A program made the position numbers and the translations under genes. 64,000 nucleotides of DNA, taken from assembly GCA_019637395.1 (NCBI GenBank), contig JAHBVR010000005.1, forward strand, positions 253,312-317,311, in the 5' to 3' direction. The notes under the pieces are model-generated. The model searched no databases, was not told the DNA's origin, and worked only from the letters and a program-made list of their open reading frames with translations. Every line of letters starts with the position of its first letter. Position 1 is the stretch's first letter. The stretch comes from Vulcanimicrobiota bacterium. GTDB lineage: Bacteria > Vulcanimicrobiota > Xenobia > Xenobiales > JADMJV01. Positions 25,931 to 34,655 of the stretch are shown here, piece by piece.

Positions 25931-26461
25931 CTACTTATCCGGCAGCGAGGTGTGAAAGCCGATGGCCAGCTGTTTGGTCACGGAGGCGGCGCACATCACG
26001 GCCGTGCTGATGCCGGCGATGGACGGCACCAGCGCCGAGGTGCCCAGGCAGGCGCCGATGGCCATCTGGCAGATGCCGACGGTGAGTCGGCGCTTATTGT
26101 GCTCGCGCACCCCGCGCACGGTATCGGCGGCGCCTAAAATCAAGTCGGCGCCGCATTGCACCAGGCTGCTGGCAGTGGAGATCCCGGCTTGATGGCCGCC
26201 GCCGGCGTCAACCGCTTTGTTGGCCGATAGGGCCAACAGCGAGACACCCTCTACTCGATCCAGGAAGGTCTTTCCCTGAATCAGCTTGTTGACTCCCCAA
26301 ATGCCGGCGCCAGCCGCCACTCCGCCCGAAGCCACTCGCCCTAGAGTGCTCTGTTGTAGCGCTGCCCAGGCACTCATGGCGTCGTGGCCCAACTTGCCCA
26401 GGTCGACGGACCGGGCAAAGGCCGGATTCTCGGCCTGCAACTGCTCGGGTCTTGCTTCCAT
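25931..26461 (-). CDS. Unknown Gly/Ala-rich hydrophobic protein, 176 aa
   Basis: ATG at 26461 has GGAG at a 6-base spacing and is preferred to an upstream GTG at 26524 that lacks a spaced SD. The N-terminal 40 residues are polar (MEARPEQLQAENPAF). The rest has several Gly/Ala-rich hydrophobic stretches (GVAAGAGIWGVNKLI; ICQMAIGACLGTSALV; IAGISTAVMCAASVTKQLAIG) that could be membrane or glycine-zipper helices. No known domain recognised. It is transcribed away from the pilin genes across a 155-base divergent region. Confidence 0.6.
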   Translation of the reverse strand: MEARPEQLQAENPAFARSVDLGKLGHDAMSAWAALQQSTLGRVASGGVAAGAGIWGVNKLIQGKTFLDRVEGVSLLALSANKAVDAGGGHQAGISTASSLVQCGADLILGAADTVRGVREHNKRRLTVGICQMAIGACLGTSALVPSIAGISTAVMCAASVTKQLAIGFHTSLPDK

Positions 26462-26616
26462 GGAATTCTCCGACTGCAGGCGTTTGGGAGCGAATTGGAG
26501 GACGGCGGATGGGTTGACTTTCACCCCACCAGCTTAGCTTAGAGTCCAGGGCCAGGTTCAGACCGTGGCGTTAACAGGCCGTTAGGAAATCTCTATTCCG
26601 CGCCGAAAGCCCCTGG

Positions 26617-27057
26617 ATGCGGCGACGGGGATTTACACTGGCCGAGGTGATGGTCGCGATCTTATTCGTAAGCATCGCGCTCTTTGGTTACATGAGCCTG
26701 CATATGCGCATCATCCACAGCGCCACCACTCTGCAGCAACGCCATGCCATTCGCCGCAAAGTCAACCTGCAAAGCGCGTTGCTGGTGGCCAAAGCGCGTT
26801 GGGGAAGCAAAGATTTGGATCATGTGGGTTCCTATCCCCTGTTCGTGACCCGGTTGACCGAGAATTTCTTGAGTCCCTATCTCCATCCCGGTGGTGATGA
26901 CCGCTCCGCTGAATATCAGGCCTCACTGGAACGCAATGTGGAGATGGCGCCGCTGCCCGCCGAGCATCTGCAGGTTAGGGTGAGCTGGGACAATCGTCAC
27001 GGTCCCCAGGAATATGTGGTGGACACGCTGGTCTGCCCCCGGGACAAAGGCTGGTGA
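26617..27057 (+). CDS. Type IV pilin-like (pseudopilin) protein
   Basis: A 146-residue protein with a class III prepilin signal: MRRRG then FTLAEVMVAILFVSIALFGYM. Cleavage is expected after Gly5, with Glu at +5 of the mature chain. The globular part is small and carries no Cys. It would be assembled into a type IV pilus or type II secretion pseudopilus as a minor component. It overlaps the following pilin gene by GTGA. No prepilin peptidase, ATPase or secretin gene is in the window. Confidence 0.88.
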   Translation: MRRRGFTLAEVMVAILFVSIALFGYMSLHMRIIHSATTLQQRHAIRRKVNLQSALLVAKARWGSKDLDHVGSYPLFVTRLTENFLSPYLHPGGDDRSAEYQASLERNVEMAPLPAEHLQVRVSWDNRHGPQEYVVDTLVCPRDKGW

Positions 27058-27671
27058 GGAAGTACCGGGGGGCCACGCTGGCCGAATTGCTGGTGGTGAT
27101 GTCGATCTGGTCGTTTCTGATGGTGGCCATCCTGGGGTTCTACGCCTACGGGACCAAAGTGAGCACGCGCTATGACAAGGCTTCCCAGGAAATTCGCGTG
27201 GTCCAGCTACTGGCCGATAAGATCAACACCTTCGGCCGCAATGCTTATATCCTGGAGGTGATTCAGTTCCCGCCTACCCTGCTGGTGCAGAGAATACAGG
27301 AAAATCCCCTGCAGCCCGACTGTCTGCTGGCCAACCTGCGGCCCACCATGGAGTTCCTGTGCATCGGCCCGGATCCCAAGCGGACCCCACCCGAGGAGAC
27401 GCCCATGACCAGCGCCTACAACGCGGTGCTGACGGGCATCTATGGACAGCCGGGCGAGGTCTCGCTGCCGCTGCCGCGAGGAATGCGCGCCGAGTTCCGG
27501 CTGACCAACGGCATCCTCATCCTGTCCTGCAATAACCCTCTCGAAGGCCAACCCCTGGGCCTTCCCCCCCTGGCCGAATTGCCCGCGCGCCGTCCCGAAG
27601 ACCGCCTTCCGCTCAATCACTTTTTCGAATTTCGTGGCCTCAGCCCCACCACTCGCTACATGGGCAACTGA
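27054..27671 (+). CDS. Type IV pilin-like (pseudopilin) protein, second of pair
   Basis: A 205-residue protein starting with GTG at 27054 that overlaps the previous stop. The leader is MRKYRG, then ATLAELLVVMSIWSFLMVAILGFYAYG: an atypical Ala at mature position 1 with Glu at +5, which prepilin peptidases tolerate. The C-terminal domain has two isolated Cys (in NPLQPDCLL and MEFLCIG) and one near ILSCNN. Size and pairing suggest a PilW/GspJ-like minor pilin. Confidence 0.82.
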   Translation: MRKYRGATLAELLVVMSIWSFLMVAILGFYAYGTKVSTRYDKASQEIRVVQLLADKINTFGRNAYILEVIQFPPTLLVQRIQENPLQPDCLLANLRPTMEFLCIGPDPKRTPPEETPMTSAYNAVLTGIYGQPGEVSLPLPRGMRAEFRLTNGILILSCNNPLEGQPLGLPPLAELPARRPEDRLPLNHFFEFRGLSPTTRYMGN

Positions 27672-27677
27672 GATCGG

Positions 27678-29495
27678 CTAGTTGCCGAACCGGGTCAGCG
27701 GAACATAGCGCCGCAGCATTTGCTTGTCGCTGGCGTAACTGCCCAGGACCAGACCGTGGGCCGGCACCATCGGGCCGGCCGTGCCTCCGTATTCCAGGTC
27801 GAGAGGCAGCCGGTAACTGGATTTGGGCGGTAGCAGTTGGGCCAGGCCGGCTGGCAGAATCTGCCAATGCTGACCATTGAAGTGGGCCAATCCCGTCTGC
27901 GAGGAACTCACCGGCGGGTTGACTCCCTGCAGGGTCGAGGTGAGCGTCACCAGCGCGAATAGTTCCTTGTCGTAGCCGGTGAGGGTGGCGATCGAGGTGC
28001 TCCAGCCGAGACCCAGCGCGGGTTCCAATTCCCCCAGGAAGTCTTTCTTCGGGTCATACTGGCTCCCCAGGTTCAAGGCGGGTAGCCGGGCGGGAAAATG
28101 CTCTCCGATATCGTGGGAGTTCAGCACCTGCCGGCCGGCCTCGGGACGTGTGTAGTAAAACTCCGTCCCGATAGAGCGCAGTTGAGCTTGCCGGGGCAAT
28201 CGGCTCAAGCTGAGTTCTCCCGGTGCCACCCGATACCAATCAGGCTGGGAGTCGCCCAGACGGAGGACGAAGCACTCTGCCTGGGGCGTCACCACCATTG
28301 CCTGCGGGCTGGGGCGTGGTCCCGGCACAATATCCGGCTCCTCCAGACCCTGTGGATCGACCTTCAAGTAATCCAGCACCGAGGTCCATTTGCCCTCGGC
28401 CAGATCCAGTCGGAGGATACACGGTTCGGCGAAAAGCGTGGCATCTTTGCCCTGGGAGCGTATGTCTCCGTTGCTCTGCTCGGTATTCTTGAAACGAAAG
28501 CCGGAATAGTAATAATGGGTGCCGTGGGCGAAATACTTCCCGTCGCCGATCCCTCCGGAGGTCCCGGTAATAGCATACCATTCTACGCGCGGTCCGTTAA
28601 AATATTCGTAAGGAACGGTCAAATCCGAGGGGCTCTTGGCAATGACGTCCCAGTCCAGCGTCAATTGATCCCAGGTAAGCGTGGAGCCATCTCCGCGAAC
28701 CGCTGGCGGGCGCGTATCTTCCTGAATGATAGGATTGTGCACTTTCCCGAGTTGCTCTCCGACATCGGGCAAAAGCTTCCAACTCCATTGATTATTCTCC
28801 AGGATCAGGACCGTGAGGCCATGTCCCTTCGGTATTTGGGTCAGGGAGTTGGTGAATTCGCCGGGAATGACCAGGCCATCGGGTGTGACCACTTTCTGGT
28901 AATCCTTGATGGTAGGCGGCTCCACCCCGGCCCCTTCCTGGATGGCGTGCAACTTTTCCGCGCCGGCCGCCAGGGACAAAGGAAAGAGAACCCCCGGCTT
29001 GGCCAGGGGCTCCCAGACCATTTCCGGCGTTAAGACTTGAAAGTTGCCTCCCATATCGGCGAAGAGATGGGGCTTGCGCTGGTCCACCAGCAGACTGTCG
29101 GCCAGGCGAAATTCTTCCAACAGGACGTGCCGTTCCGTTTTGACGCCTCCCGAGATACCGGTGGCGATCAGCTCCAGCGCACCCAGGCTTCCATAAGGGC
29201 GCACTTGCGCGCTCGCCACCGCGCCGCTGGCGAATTCGCGGCGCAAGCCGGCGAGCCGCGATTCCCAGTTGCTGGTGGTGCGCATGAGCATCAGACTGTA
29301 GTCGGCCATGCCTTCGGCCGCCAGACTCGAGCGCAACTTGTGGTCCACCAGCAGCGTATAGCGGATGTCTTCTCGATTGGTCACCACCAGCGCCACCGAC
29401 AAAAAGAAGAGGAAGGCGGCGATGAACAGCGCGGACAGCAGCAAGTTACCGGAGGTTTTCTTGGCCACTTCGATTATTTCGGGGTAGGGGTTCAT
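27678..29495 (-). CDS. Large extracytoplasmic protein with N-terminal membrane anchor
   Basis: A 605-residue protein. One hydrophobic segment at about 17-38 (GNLLLSALFIAAFLFFLSVALVV) is followed by a long beta-rich chain with repeated W/Y-containing strands. There is no prepilin cleavage motif, but the layout (short cytoplasmic lead, one anchor, then SLAAEGMADYSLMLMRTTSNWE) resembles PilX-type minor pilins and their large adhesin-like relatives. It is convergent with the pseudopilin pair, which supports a surface or pilus-related job; this is inference. The ATG follows AGGAGG with almost no spacing. Confidence 0.65.
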   Translation of the reverse strand: MNPYPEIIEVAKKTSGNLLLSALFIAAFLFFLSVALVVTNREDIRYTLLVDHKLRSSLAAEGMADYSLMLMRTTSNWESRLAGLRREFASGAVASAQVRPYGSLGALELIATGISGGVKTERHVLLEEFRLADSLLVDQRKPHLFADMGGNFQVLTPEMVWEPLAKPGVLFPLSLAAGAEKLHAIQEGAGVEPPTIKDYQKVVTPDGLVIPGEFTNSLTQIPKGHGLTVLILENNQWSWKLLPDVGEQLGKVHNPIIQEDTRPPAVRGDGSTLTWDQLTLDWDVIAKSPSDLTVPYEYFNGPRVEWYAITGTSGGIGDGKYFAHGTHYYYSGFRFKNTEQSNGDIRSQGKDATLFAEPCILRLDLAEGKWTSVLDYLKVDPQGLEEPDIVPGPRPSPQAMVVTPQAECFVLRLGDSQPDWYRVAPGELSLSRLPRQAQLRSIGTEFYYTRPEAGRQVLNSHDIGEHFPARLPALNLGSQYDPKKDFLGELEPALGLGWSTSIATLTGYDKELFALVTLTSTLQGVNPPVSSSQTGLAHFNGQHWQILPAGLAQLLPPKSSYRLPLDLEYGGTAGPMVPAHGLVLGSYASDKQMLRRYVPLTRFGN

Positions 29496-29507
29496 CCTCC
29501 TGGGGTA

Positions 29508-29536
29508 TTGACAATGACAATATATGTTGGTATCAA
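29508..29536 (+). promoter_or_regulatory. Sigma-70-type promoter placing transcription start at the GTG of the MerR gene
   Basis: TTGACA (29508-29513), a 17-base spacer and TATCAA (29531-29536). The expected transcript start is about 7 bases further, at 29543, which is exactly the GTG start of the regulator gene. There is no usable SD, so a leaderless mRNA is predicted. Confidence 0.6.
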
Positions 29537-29539
29537 CAT
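29524..29539. promoter_or_regulatory. Perfect inverted repeat overlapping the -10 box (candidate operator)
   Basis: ATGTTG (29524-29529), GTAT, CAACAT (29534-29539) is a perfect 6-bp-arm inverted repeat spanning the TATCAA -10 element. A tandem TGACAA/TGACAA stands directly upstream (29509-29520). The position suits binding by the dimeric MerR-type regulator that follows, i.e. autoregulation. Confidence 0.55.
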
Positions 29540-29542
29540 GGA

Positions 29543-30118
29543 GTGGCGCGGTTAGAAACCTACTCTAAGGATACCTGGTCGGCCGATCAGTTTGTACAGC
29601 TTGTTAATCGGTTGCTCCCGGATTTTTTGCCTGATGTCGGCTTCAGTCAAAAAGTCCGTGAAGAAGTCAACCTGCGCCTGATTCGCCACTACACCAGCAT
29701 TGGCACCCTGGATGAGCCCGGTAAGCTTGGAAAGGAGTCGCGCTACTCGTTCCGGCATCTGTTGCAGTTGTTGCTGGTCCGACGCTTGCTGGCCCAGGGC
29801 TACAGCTCGGGGAATATTGACGAATTTCCCAGACGACAATCCAATCAACAACTGCTCGCTTTGCTGGAGCGAAACGAGCCTGCTCTGCCCCGGCTGTTGC
29901 ACCAGGAGAACCCTGGTGAATCGGCGCTGGAATTCTTGGATTCAGTGCGGAAACGCACCCGCCCGAGCACTGCCCGGGCAAGTTCGAATTCGTGGACGCG
30001 CATTCCTCTGTGCCCGGGCCTGGAGCTACAGGTCCAATCCGGTTTTGTTTCACCTCGCGGAGAAGAGCTGGTCAGCTTGATTGGACAGATAACCGATATA
30101 CTCCGCAATTTCAAATGA
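29543..30118 (+). CDS. MerR-family transcriptional regulator
   Basis: A 191-residue protein. Residues about 35-100 form a MerR-type winged helix (VNLRLIRHYTSIGTLDEPGK, then SRYSFRHLLQLLLVRRLLAQGYSSGNI). The usual RYY of the family reads IRHYTSIGTL. The C-terminal 90 residues carry no recognisable metal or drug site; ELQVQSGF followed by a helix may be a ligand or dimerisation region. The GTG start coincides with the predicted transcription start. The vWA gene begins 13 bases after its stop, so the two form an operon. MerR-like regulators paired with vWA proteins recur in diverse bacteria, but their inducer is unknown to me. Confidence 0.8.
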   Translation: MARLETYSKDTWSADQFVQLVNRLLPDFLPDVGFSQKVREEVNLRLIRHYTSIGTLDEPGKLGKESRYSFRHLLQLLLVRRLLAQGYSSGNIDEFPRRQSNQQLLALLERNEPALPRLLHQENPGESALEFLDSVRKRTRPSTARASSNSWTRIPLCPGLELQVQSGFVSPRGEELVSLIGQITDILRNFK

Positions 30119-30131
30119 ATTGAGGAATCTT

Positions 30132-31445
30132 ATGTTTGCCAGGTTTTTCTCGACTCCATCCGGCCCAGGCGCGGCCGACTTTGAATTGCTCCCATTGCGT
30201 AACGGAGTGGGCGATCAAGGGGATTCCACCATCGATCTGCTGGTGAGAATTCACCCGCCCAAACTGGGCCAGAAGCCCGAGCGTCCGTCGCTGAATTTGT
30301 GCCTGGTGCTGGACCGTTCGGGTTCGATGGCGGGGGCCAAGCTGCACGGTATGTTGCAGGCCGCCCACGGAGTGGTCGACAATCTGACTTCTCAGGACTA
30401 TCTGGCGGTGGTGGTCTTTGACGACCAGGTGAAGACCATCATTCCCTCTCAATTGGTGAGCAATCCGGCCGCTCTACATCGGATTCTCAAAGGTGTGGAG
30501 CACGGCGGCAGCACCGCTCTCCACGCGGGTTGGCTGGAGGGAGCCACGCAAACCGCCCATAAATTGGACCCTGGACGTTTGAACCGGGTGCTGGTGCTGA
30601 CCGATGGAGAAGCGAATGTCGGCGTAGTGGAGCCGGATGTCATCTGCAGCGACGTCAACGGCGCAGCCCAACGGGGAGTCAGTTGCACTACCCTGGGTTT
30701 CGGGGACGGTTACAACGAGGTCTTGCTCCGCTCCATGGCTTCGAGCGGCAACGGAAATCATTACTTTGTGGAAACTCCTGAGCAATTGCCGGGTATTTTC
30801 AACCAGGAATTGGGGGGATTGGTGAGCACCATCGCTCAGCAAGTTCGCCTCTCCTGGGAATCGGCCGGCAGCGTCCAGGTCCTGACCAGCCTGGAGAAGG
30901 ACGAGAAGGGGCGGCTGCGTCTCAATGATTTGATGGTCGGGAATCCCATCGTGCTGCTGCTGCGCCTGACTGTCCCGGCCGGCAAGGTTCCGCAAGCCAC
31001 CTTTCGACTCGAGTATCAAGATCTGGCCACGCGCTCGAGGCAAAGTCAAACGGAGCAACTTTCGTTGCCGGTCCTGGCCCGGGAAGAGTGGCTCAAGCTA
31101 CCCTTGAATCCGGAAGTCCAGGAGGAGTTGGAGCTCTGGCAGGCGGCCGAGGCCCGGGCCGAAGCGACCATGGCCTTGCGCCAGGGAGACAACGGGCGCG
31201 CCCGCCAGCTCATCGATGACGCCCTGATCAGGATCCAGCAATTACCCGCCAGCGGCCGCTCGCTGCAGCATCGAAGCCAGCTGGAAGAGCTGCAGTCCGA
31301 CATCTCCAACCATCGCTTCTCGGTGGCCAGCAAGAAAGCGGCCATGCAATCCCACAGTTACAGCTACAGCTCCTCATCCTCGGACTCCGACTTGACCCCG
31401 GATGAGATTCTCAGGCTTCTGAAAGAGCAGGGCCACTTCGATTAA
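30132..31445 (+). CDS. vWA domain protein with MIDAS motif
   Basis: A 437-residue protein; ATG at 30132 is preferred over TTG at 30120 because TGAGGA lies 5 bases before it. The von Willebrand A domain (about 53-220) has a complete metal-ion-dependent adhesion site: DRSGS (61-65), GGSTAL and LTDGEAN. A beta-sandwich and a helical C-terminus follow, ending in a Ser-rich tail (SYSYSSSSSDSDLTPDE). No signal peptide or membrane helix, so it acts in the cytoplasm or is exported by an unknown route. Such proteins commonly act as metal-dependent protein-binding partners of AAA+ ATPases; none is near. Confidence 0.85.
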   Translation: MFARFFSTPSGPGAADFELLPLRNGVGDQGDSTIDLLVRIHPPKLGQKPERPSLNLCLVLDRSGSMAGAKLHGMLQAAHGVVDNLTSQDYLAVVVFDDQVKTIIPSQLVSNPAALHRILKGVEHGGSTALHAGWLEGATQTAHKLDPGRLNRVLVLTDGEANVGVVEPDVICSDVNGAAQRGVSCTTLGFGDGYNEVLLRSMASSGNGNHYFVETPEQLPGIFNQELGGLVSTIAQQVRLSWESAGSVQVLTSLEKDEKGRLRLNDLMVGNPIVLLLRLTVPAGKVPQATFRLEYQDLATRSRQSQTEQLSLPVLAREEWLKLPLNPEVQEELELWQAAEARAEATMALRQGDNGRARQLIDDALIRIQQLPASGRSLQHRSQLEELQSDISNHRFSVASKKAAMQSHSYSYSSSSSDSDLTPDEILRLLKEQGHFD

Positions 31446-31547
31446 CCGTTGGCCTTTTACCGCCCCGGCTGGCCCTTTCACGGGAGCGGCTGGCCCTGTT
31501 GGAGGGAATTGATAGATCTGGCCGTGATTTAGCCGTAAATTAAAAAA

Positions 31548-33416
31548 ATGAATCGCCGAGAATTTCTTCAAGCATTTGCCGCTTCCGCGGCGCTAGGCCT
31601 GAGTTCTGGTTGTGGCGGAAGCGAAGAGCAGCCCTGGTGGAACCCGGCTAACCCCGACCAGCCCCGTCCCCCTCACCTGATCCTGGTGACCGTCGATCAG
31701 TTGCGCTACCCGGTCCATCTTCCCGCCGGGGTGGCCGACGCCGACGCTTTCATGCAGCGCTTCATGCCCAATACCTATCGCCATATCTGGCGTGATGGGG
31801 TCAAGTTCGCCAACCATCAGATCGCCGCGGCCGCCTGTACCCCCTCCCGAGCCGTCATGCTGACCGGCCTCTACGCTCAGCAAACCTGGGTGGTCACCAC
31901 CATCACCGGTAATGGACCCGGTGGAGATGTTCCGCCCGGGCTGGATCCGGCTTTCCCCACCTACGGAAAGCTGTTGCGCCTGCTGGGTTATCAGACTCCC
32001 TTCTTCGGTAAGTTCCATGTCAGCGCCGACTACCCATTGCTGGCCGACGCCTGCACTCCGGGGCGGCTTGACTATCTGGAGCCATGGGGCTTTCAGAGTT
32101 TCCTTTGTCCCGATCTGGGCGGTTCCCAGGGACAGGGTGAGGGGGGTGACGGTAGTGTCTCGGGAGACGAAGATGTGGCCGATCTGGCCATTGGCTATCT
32201 GAGCCAGTTGACGGCCGACAGCCCCCCGGTGTGCGCCACCATCAGCTTCGTCAACCCTCATGATTACGAGTTTTTCTGGGGAGGGACGGAGCCGGACAAA
32301 TATGCTCAAATCTTCGCCGAGGCCGGCGCCGCTCCCCTGATCCCTTACGACACCAATATTATGCAGGAGGCCAATCCTCCCGCTCAGGGATTTCCCAGCC
32401 TGCCTTCCAACTGGGAGCACATCGACACTTTGAGCGCCAACAAGCCCAAAGCCCAGGTCATGTTCAACGAAGCCAACCAGGTGATCTTCTCGGGCGTCTC
32501 TTTTGACTCGGCCGAGACGGAATTTAAAGTGGAGGATTCGCCCACCGGGCTGGGCACTTTGAAAAAAGGGGTGGCGCCTTTTAGCTACTGGCAACGGGGC
32601 CAGGATTGCTATGTCTCGGTGATCCAGGCGGTGGACGTACAGATCGGCCGGGCCCTGGACGCCATCCCCGAAGAAGTCCGCCAAAACTGCGTTATCGTCT
32701 TCACCAGCGATCACGGAGACTACGTTGGATCTCATGGCTTTCTGCAGAACAAGGTCGGCACCGCCTACGCCGAAGCTTTGCGGGTGCCGTTGGTGGTGCG
32801 CGATCACACCGGCCGGTTCGCCGCTCAAACGGAGCTGCCGCGCCAGCAGTTGACTTCCAGCGTGGACTTGCTCCGCCTGCTGGTCGATTTGGGTAACAAT
32901 GGCCGGAGTGACTGGATGCAGGGAGACCTGGCCACGCTCTACAGCTCGCGCCACGATCTGCTGGGCGTGGTTCGCTCCTCCTCGGCTCCCGGCCGCGAAA
33001 GCGCCTGCTTCACCAGCGACGAATTCGTACAGCGAGTTCTCAACTTCAACCTTTCGCCGACCCACATTATGGCTATGCTCTTAGCTCAGAGTAAACTGGT
33101 GACTTACAGTTTCTGGGCTCCCACCAGCACCCGGCCGGTCCCCCTGGGGAGAGAGGTCGAGTTCTACGACTATACCAGCGAGAGCGGCCGCGAGGAACTC
33201 AACAATCAGAATCAGGACCCCCAGGTGGAGGCACAGTTGGAACAGCTTTTCAACCAGCTCTTACCCAATGAGGTGCGCAAACCGCTGCCCGCCTCTTTGA
33301 CTTCGGTACAATCGCAAAAAGAGCAAGAATACATCGCCTACGCCAGCCTGGTGGACGATTTGAGCGATAAGGACGCATTGGCCAATATTCAACTCAGCCT
33401 GGGAGGGGGTCTGTAG
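31548..33416 (+). CDS. Sulfatase-family hydrolase, lipoprotein/Tat-like
   Basis: A 622-residue protein. The N-terminus MNRREFLQAFAASAALGLSSGCGG combines an RR-EFL Tat-like start with a lipobox (Cys22). The alkaline-phosphatase-superfamily core has a metal Asp50 (LVTVDQLR) and the formylglycine motif C-T-P-S-R (97-101) within ACTPSRAVMLTGLY, then FFGKFH and SDHGDYVGSHG. Cys97 needs conversion by a formylglycine-generating enzyme; none is seen here. Likely substrates are sulfated or phosphorylated glycans or lipids outside the cytoplasmic membrane. The 3' end overlaps the convergent histidine kinase by 23 bases. Confidence 0.87.
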   Translation: MNRREFLQAFAASAALGLSSGCGGSEEQPWWNPANPDQPRPPHLILVTVDQLRYPVHLPAGVADADAFMQRFMPNTYRHIWRDGVKFANHQIAAAACTPSRAVMLTGLYAQQTWVVTTITGNGPGGDVPPGLDPAFPTYGKLLRLLGYQTPFFGKFHVSADYPLLADACTPGRLDYLEPWGFQSFLCPDLGGSQGQGEGGDGSVSGDEDVADLAIGYLSQLTADSPPVCATISFVNPHDYEFFWGGTEPDKYAQIFAEAGAAPLIPYDTNIMQEANPPAQGFPSLPSNWEHIDTLSANKPKAQVMFNEANQVIFSGVSFDSAETEFKVEDSPTGLGTLKKGVAPFSYWQRGQDCYVSVIQAVDVQIGRALDAIPEEVRQNCVIVFTSDHGDYVGSHGFLQNKVGTAYAEALRVPLVVRDHTGRFAAQTELPRQQLTSSVDLLRLLVDLGNNGRSDWMQGDLATLYSSRHDLLGVVRSSSAPGRESACFTSDEFVQRVLNFNLSPTHIMAMLLAQSKLVTYSFWAPTSTRPVPLGREVEFYDYTSESGREELNNQNQDPQVEAQLEQLFNQLLPNEVRKPLPASLTSVQSQKEQEYIAYASLVDDLSDKDALANIQLSLGGGL

Positions 33417-34653
33417 CATAAGGCAGCCAGATGGTCACTCGCGTTCCTTGACCCGGAGCGGATTGCAATTGTAACCCCGCGCCCGGTCCGCCGGAACACT
33501 CGAGGCGCTCCCGCACATTCAGCAGACCCACTCCAGCCGGGTCGGAGGTCGAAAAAGGTCCGGAAACGGGCTGATGGAAGCCCACGCCATCGTCTTCCAC
33601 GCAAATGTGCAAAAGCTCCGCACGCCGGCTTACGCGGATGCTCAGCCGGCCTCCCCGGGTCTGAGCGGCCAGCCCATGGCGCACGGCGTTTTCCACCAAC
33701 GGCTGGATCACAAAGGAAGGCAGCAGCCCTTCTTCGGTTCCCGCCTCGGTCTCGATGGAACAGGTCAATCGTTCTCCCAGCCGGGCTTGTTCCACGTTCA
33801 GATAGGCTCGCACGGTCCGCAGTTCCTCTTGAAGCGGAATGCGGTCCGGGCGAGCCTGGAAGGCGGGCCGAAGGAATTCAGCCAGCTCCACCACCACGTC
33901 GTGGGCTTTTTCAGGCTCCTTGAGAATCAAGCCGGCCACGGCCGTGAGGGAATTGAAGAGAAAGTGCGGCTTAATCTGGGCGGCCAAAAACCGAAAGCGA
34001 GTTTCCTGCAGGACCGCTTGTTGATGAGCTAGCTGTTGGCGCAATACGGCCGCAGCCGCCAGGGCCCGGCTGCGCTCTTCCTGACCGGCCAGGTAGGTAG
34101 CCCAGTGCAGTACCACCGGTGTCACCAGTGCGCTGACCAGGGTCATCATGGCCCTGGCGACGCCCCACTGAGTTGGGCTCAAAGGCTGCAGGTAAAGCAG
34201 TACCGATTGGGGGACCCAGCCTTGCTGGAAGGACAGCGGCACCCATGCCCCGGTGATCAGAGCCAACACGGGCCAACCCAGTCGGATGGGCAAGGGGCGC
34301 AGCAGCGCTCCCAGTGGCCCCATGGCGAAAAAGCACAGTACCTGCGATCCGGGGGTTCCCAGCCCCAGCAAACAGGGCGCCATCAGCAGGCCCGTCCACA
34401 GCGCCGCGGGCAGCCCGGCCAGGTATCCGAAGAGCAGGGGGAGATGAGGCCAGATGCGCAAGGAGAGGCTGGCTTGAATCAGCATCAGGCAGGCGGCCAA
34501 AAGTCCCAGACCGGGCCAACTGCGGCCGGCTCCCTGGCGAATGAGGCGGGGATAAGCAGGATGACGGGCCAGCAAGGCCAGCAAACCCAGTAACAGAACC
34601 AGGTGGCCCAGCGTGTGCATCACCATGGTCCTTAAGATATCCGGACTGGTCAC
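33394..34653 (-). CDS. LytS/YehU-type sensor histidine kinase
   Basis: A 419-residue protein with about six membrane helices (residues 10-195), a short coiled coil, and the His_kinase domain (PF06580) with phospho-acceptor His in QIKPHFLFNSL. The HATPase part has PLVENAVRHGL and DDGVGF. The sensor is purely membrane-embedded. GTG at 34653 begins immediately after the response-regulator stop; ATGs 27 and 33 bases further on are alternatives. It forms a two-component pair with the LytTR regulator. Confidence 0.88.
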   Translation of the reverse strand: MTSPDILRTMVMHTLGHLVLLLGLLALLARHPAYPRLIRQGAGRSWPGLGLLAACLMLIQASLSLRIWPHLPLLFGYLAGLPAALWTGLLMAPCLLGLGTPGSQVLCFFAMGPLGALLRPLPIRLGWPVLALITGAWVPLSFQQGWVPQSVLLYLQPLSPTQWGVARAMMTLVSALVTPVVLHWATYLAGQEERSRALAAAAVLRQQLAHQQAVLQETRFRFLAAQIKPHFLFNSLTAVAGLILKEPEKAHDVVVELAEFLRPAFQARPDRIPLQEELRTVRAYLNVEQARLGERLTCSIETEAGTEEGLLPSFVIQPLVENAVRHGLAAQTRGGRLSIRVSRRAELLHICVEDDGVGFHQPVSGPFSTSDPAGVGLLNVRERLECSGGPGAGLQLQSAPGQGTRVTIWLPYATDPLPG

Positions 34654-34655
34654 TT

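Noticed and set aside
31446-31547. Imperfect repeat of GGCTGGCCCT in front of the sulfatase gene
   Set aside because: Short, GC-rich and without spacing or symmetry that would support a regulatory role.
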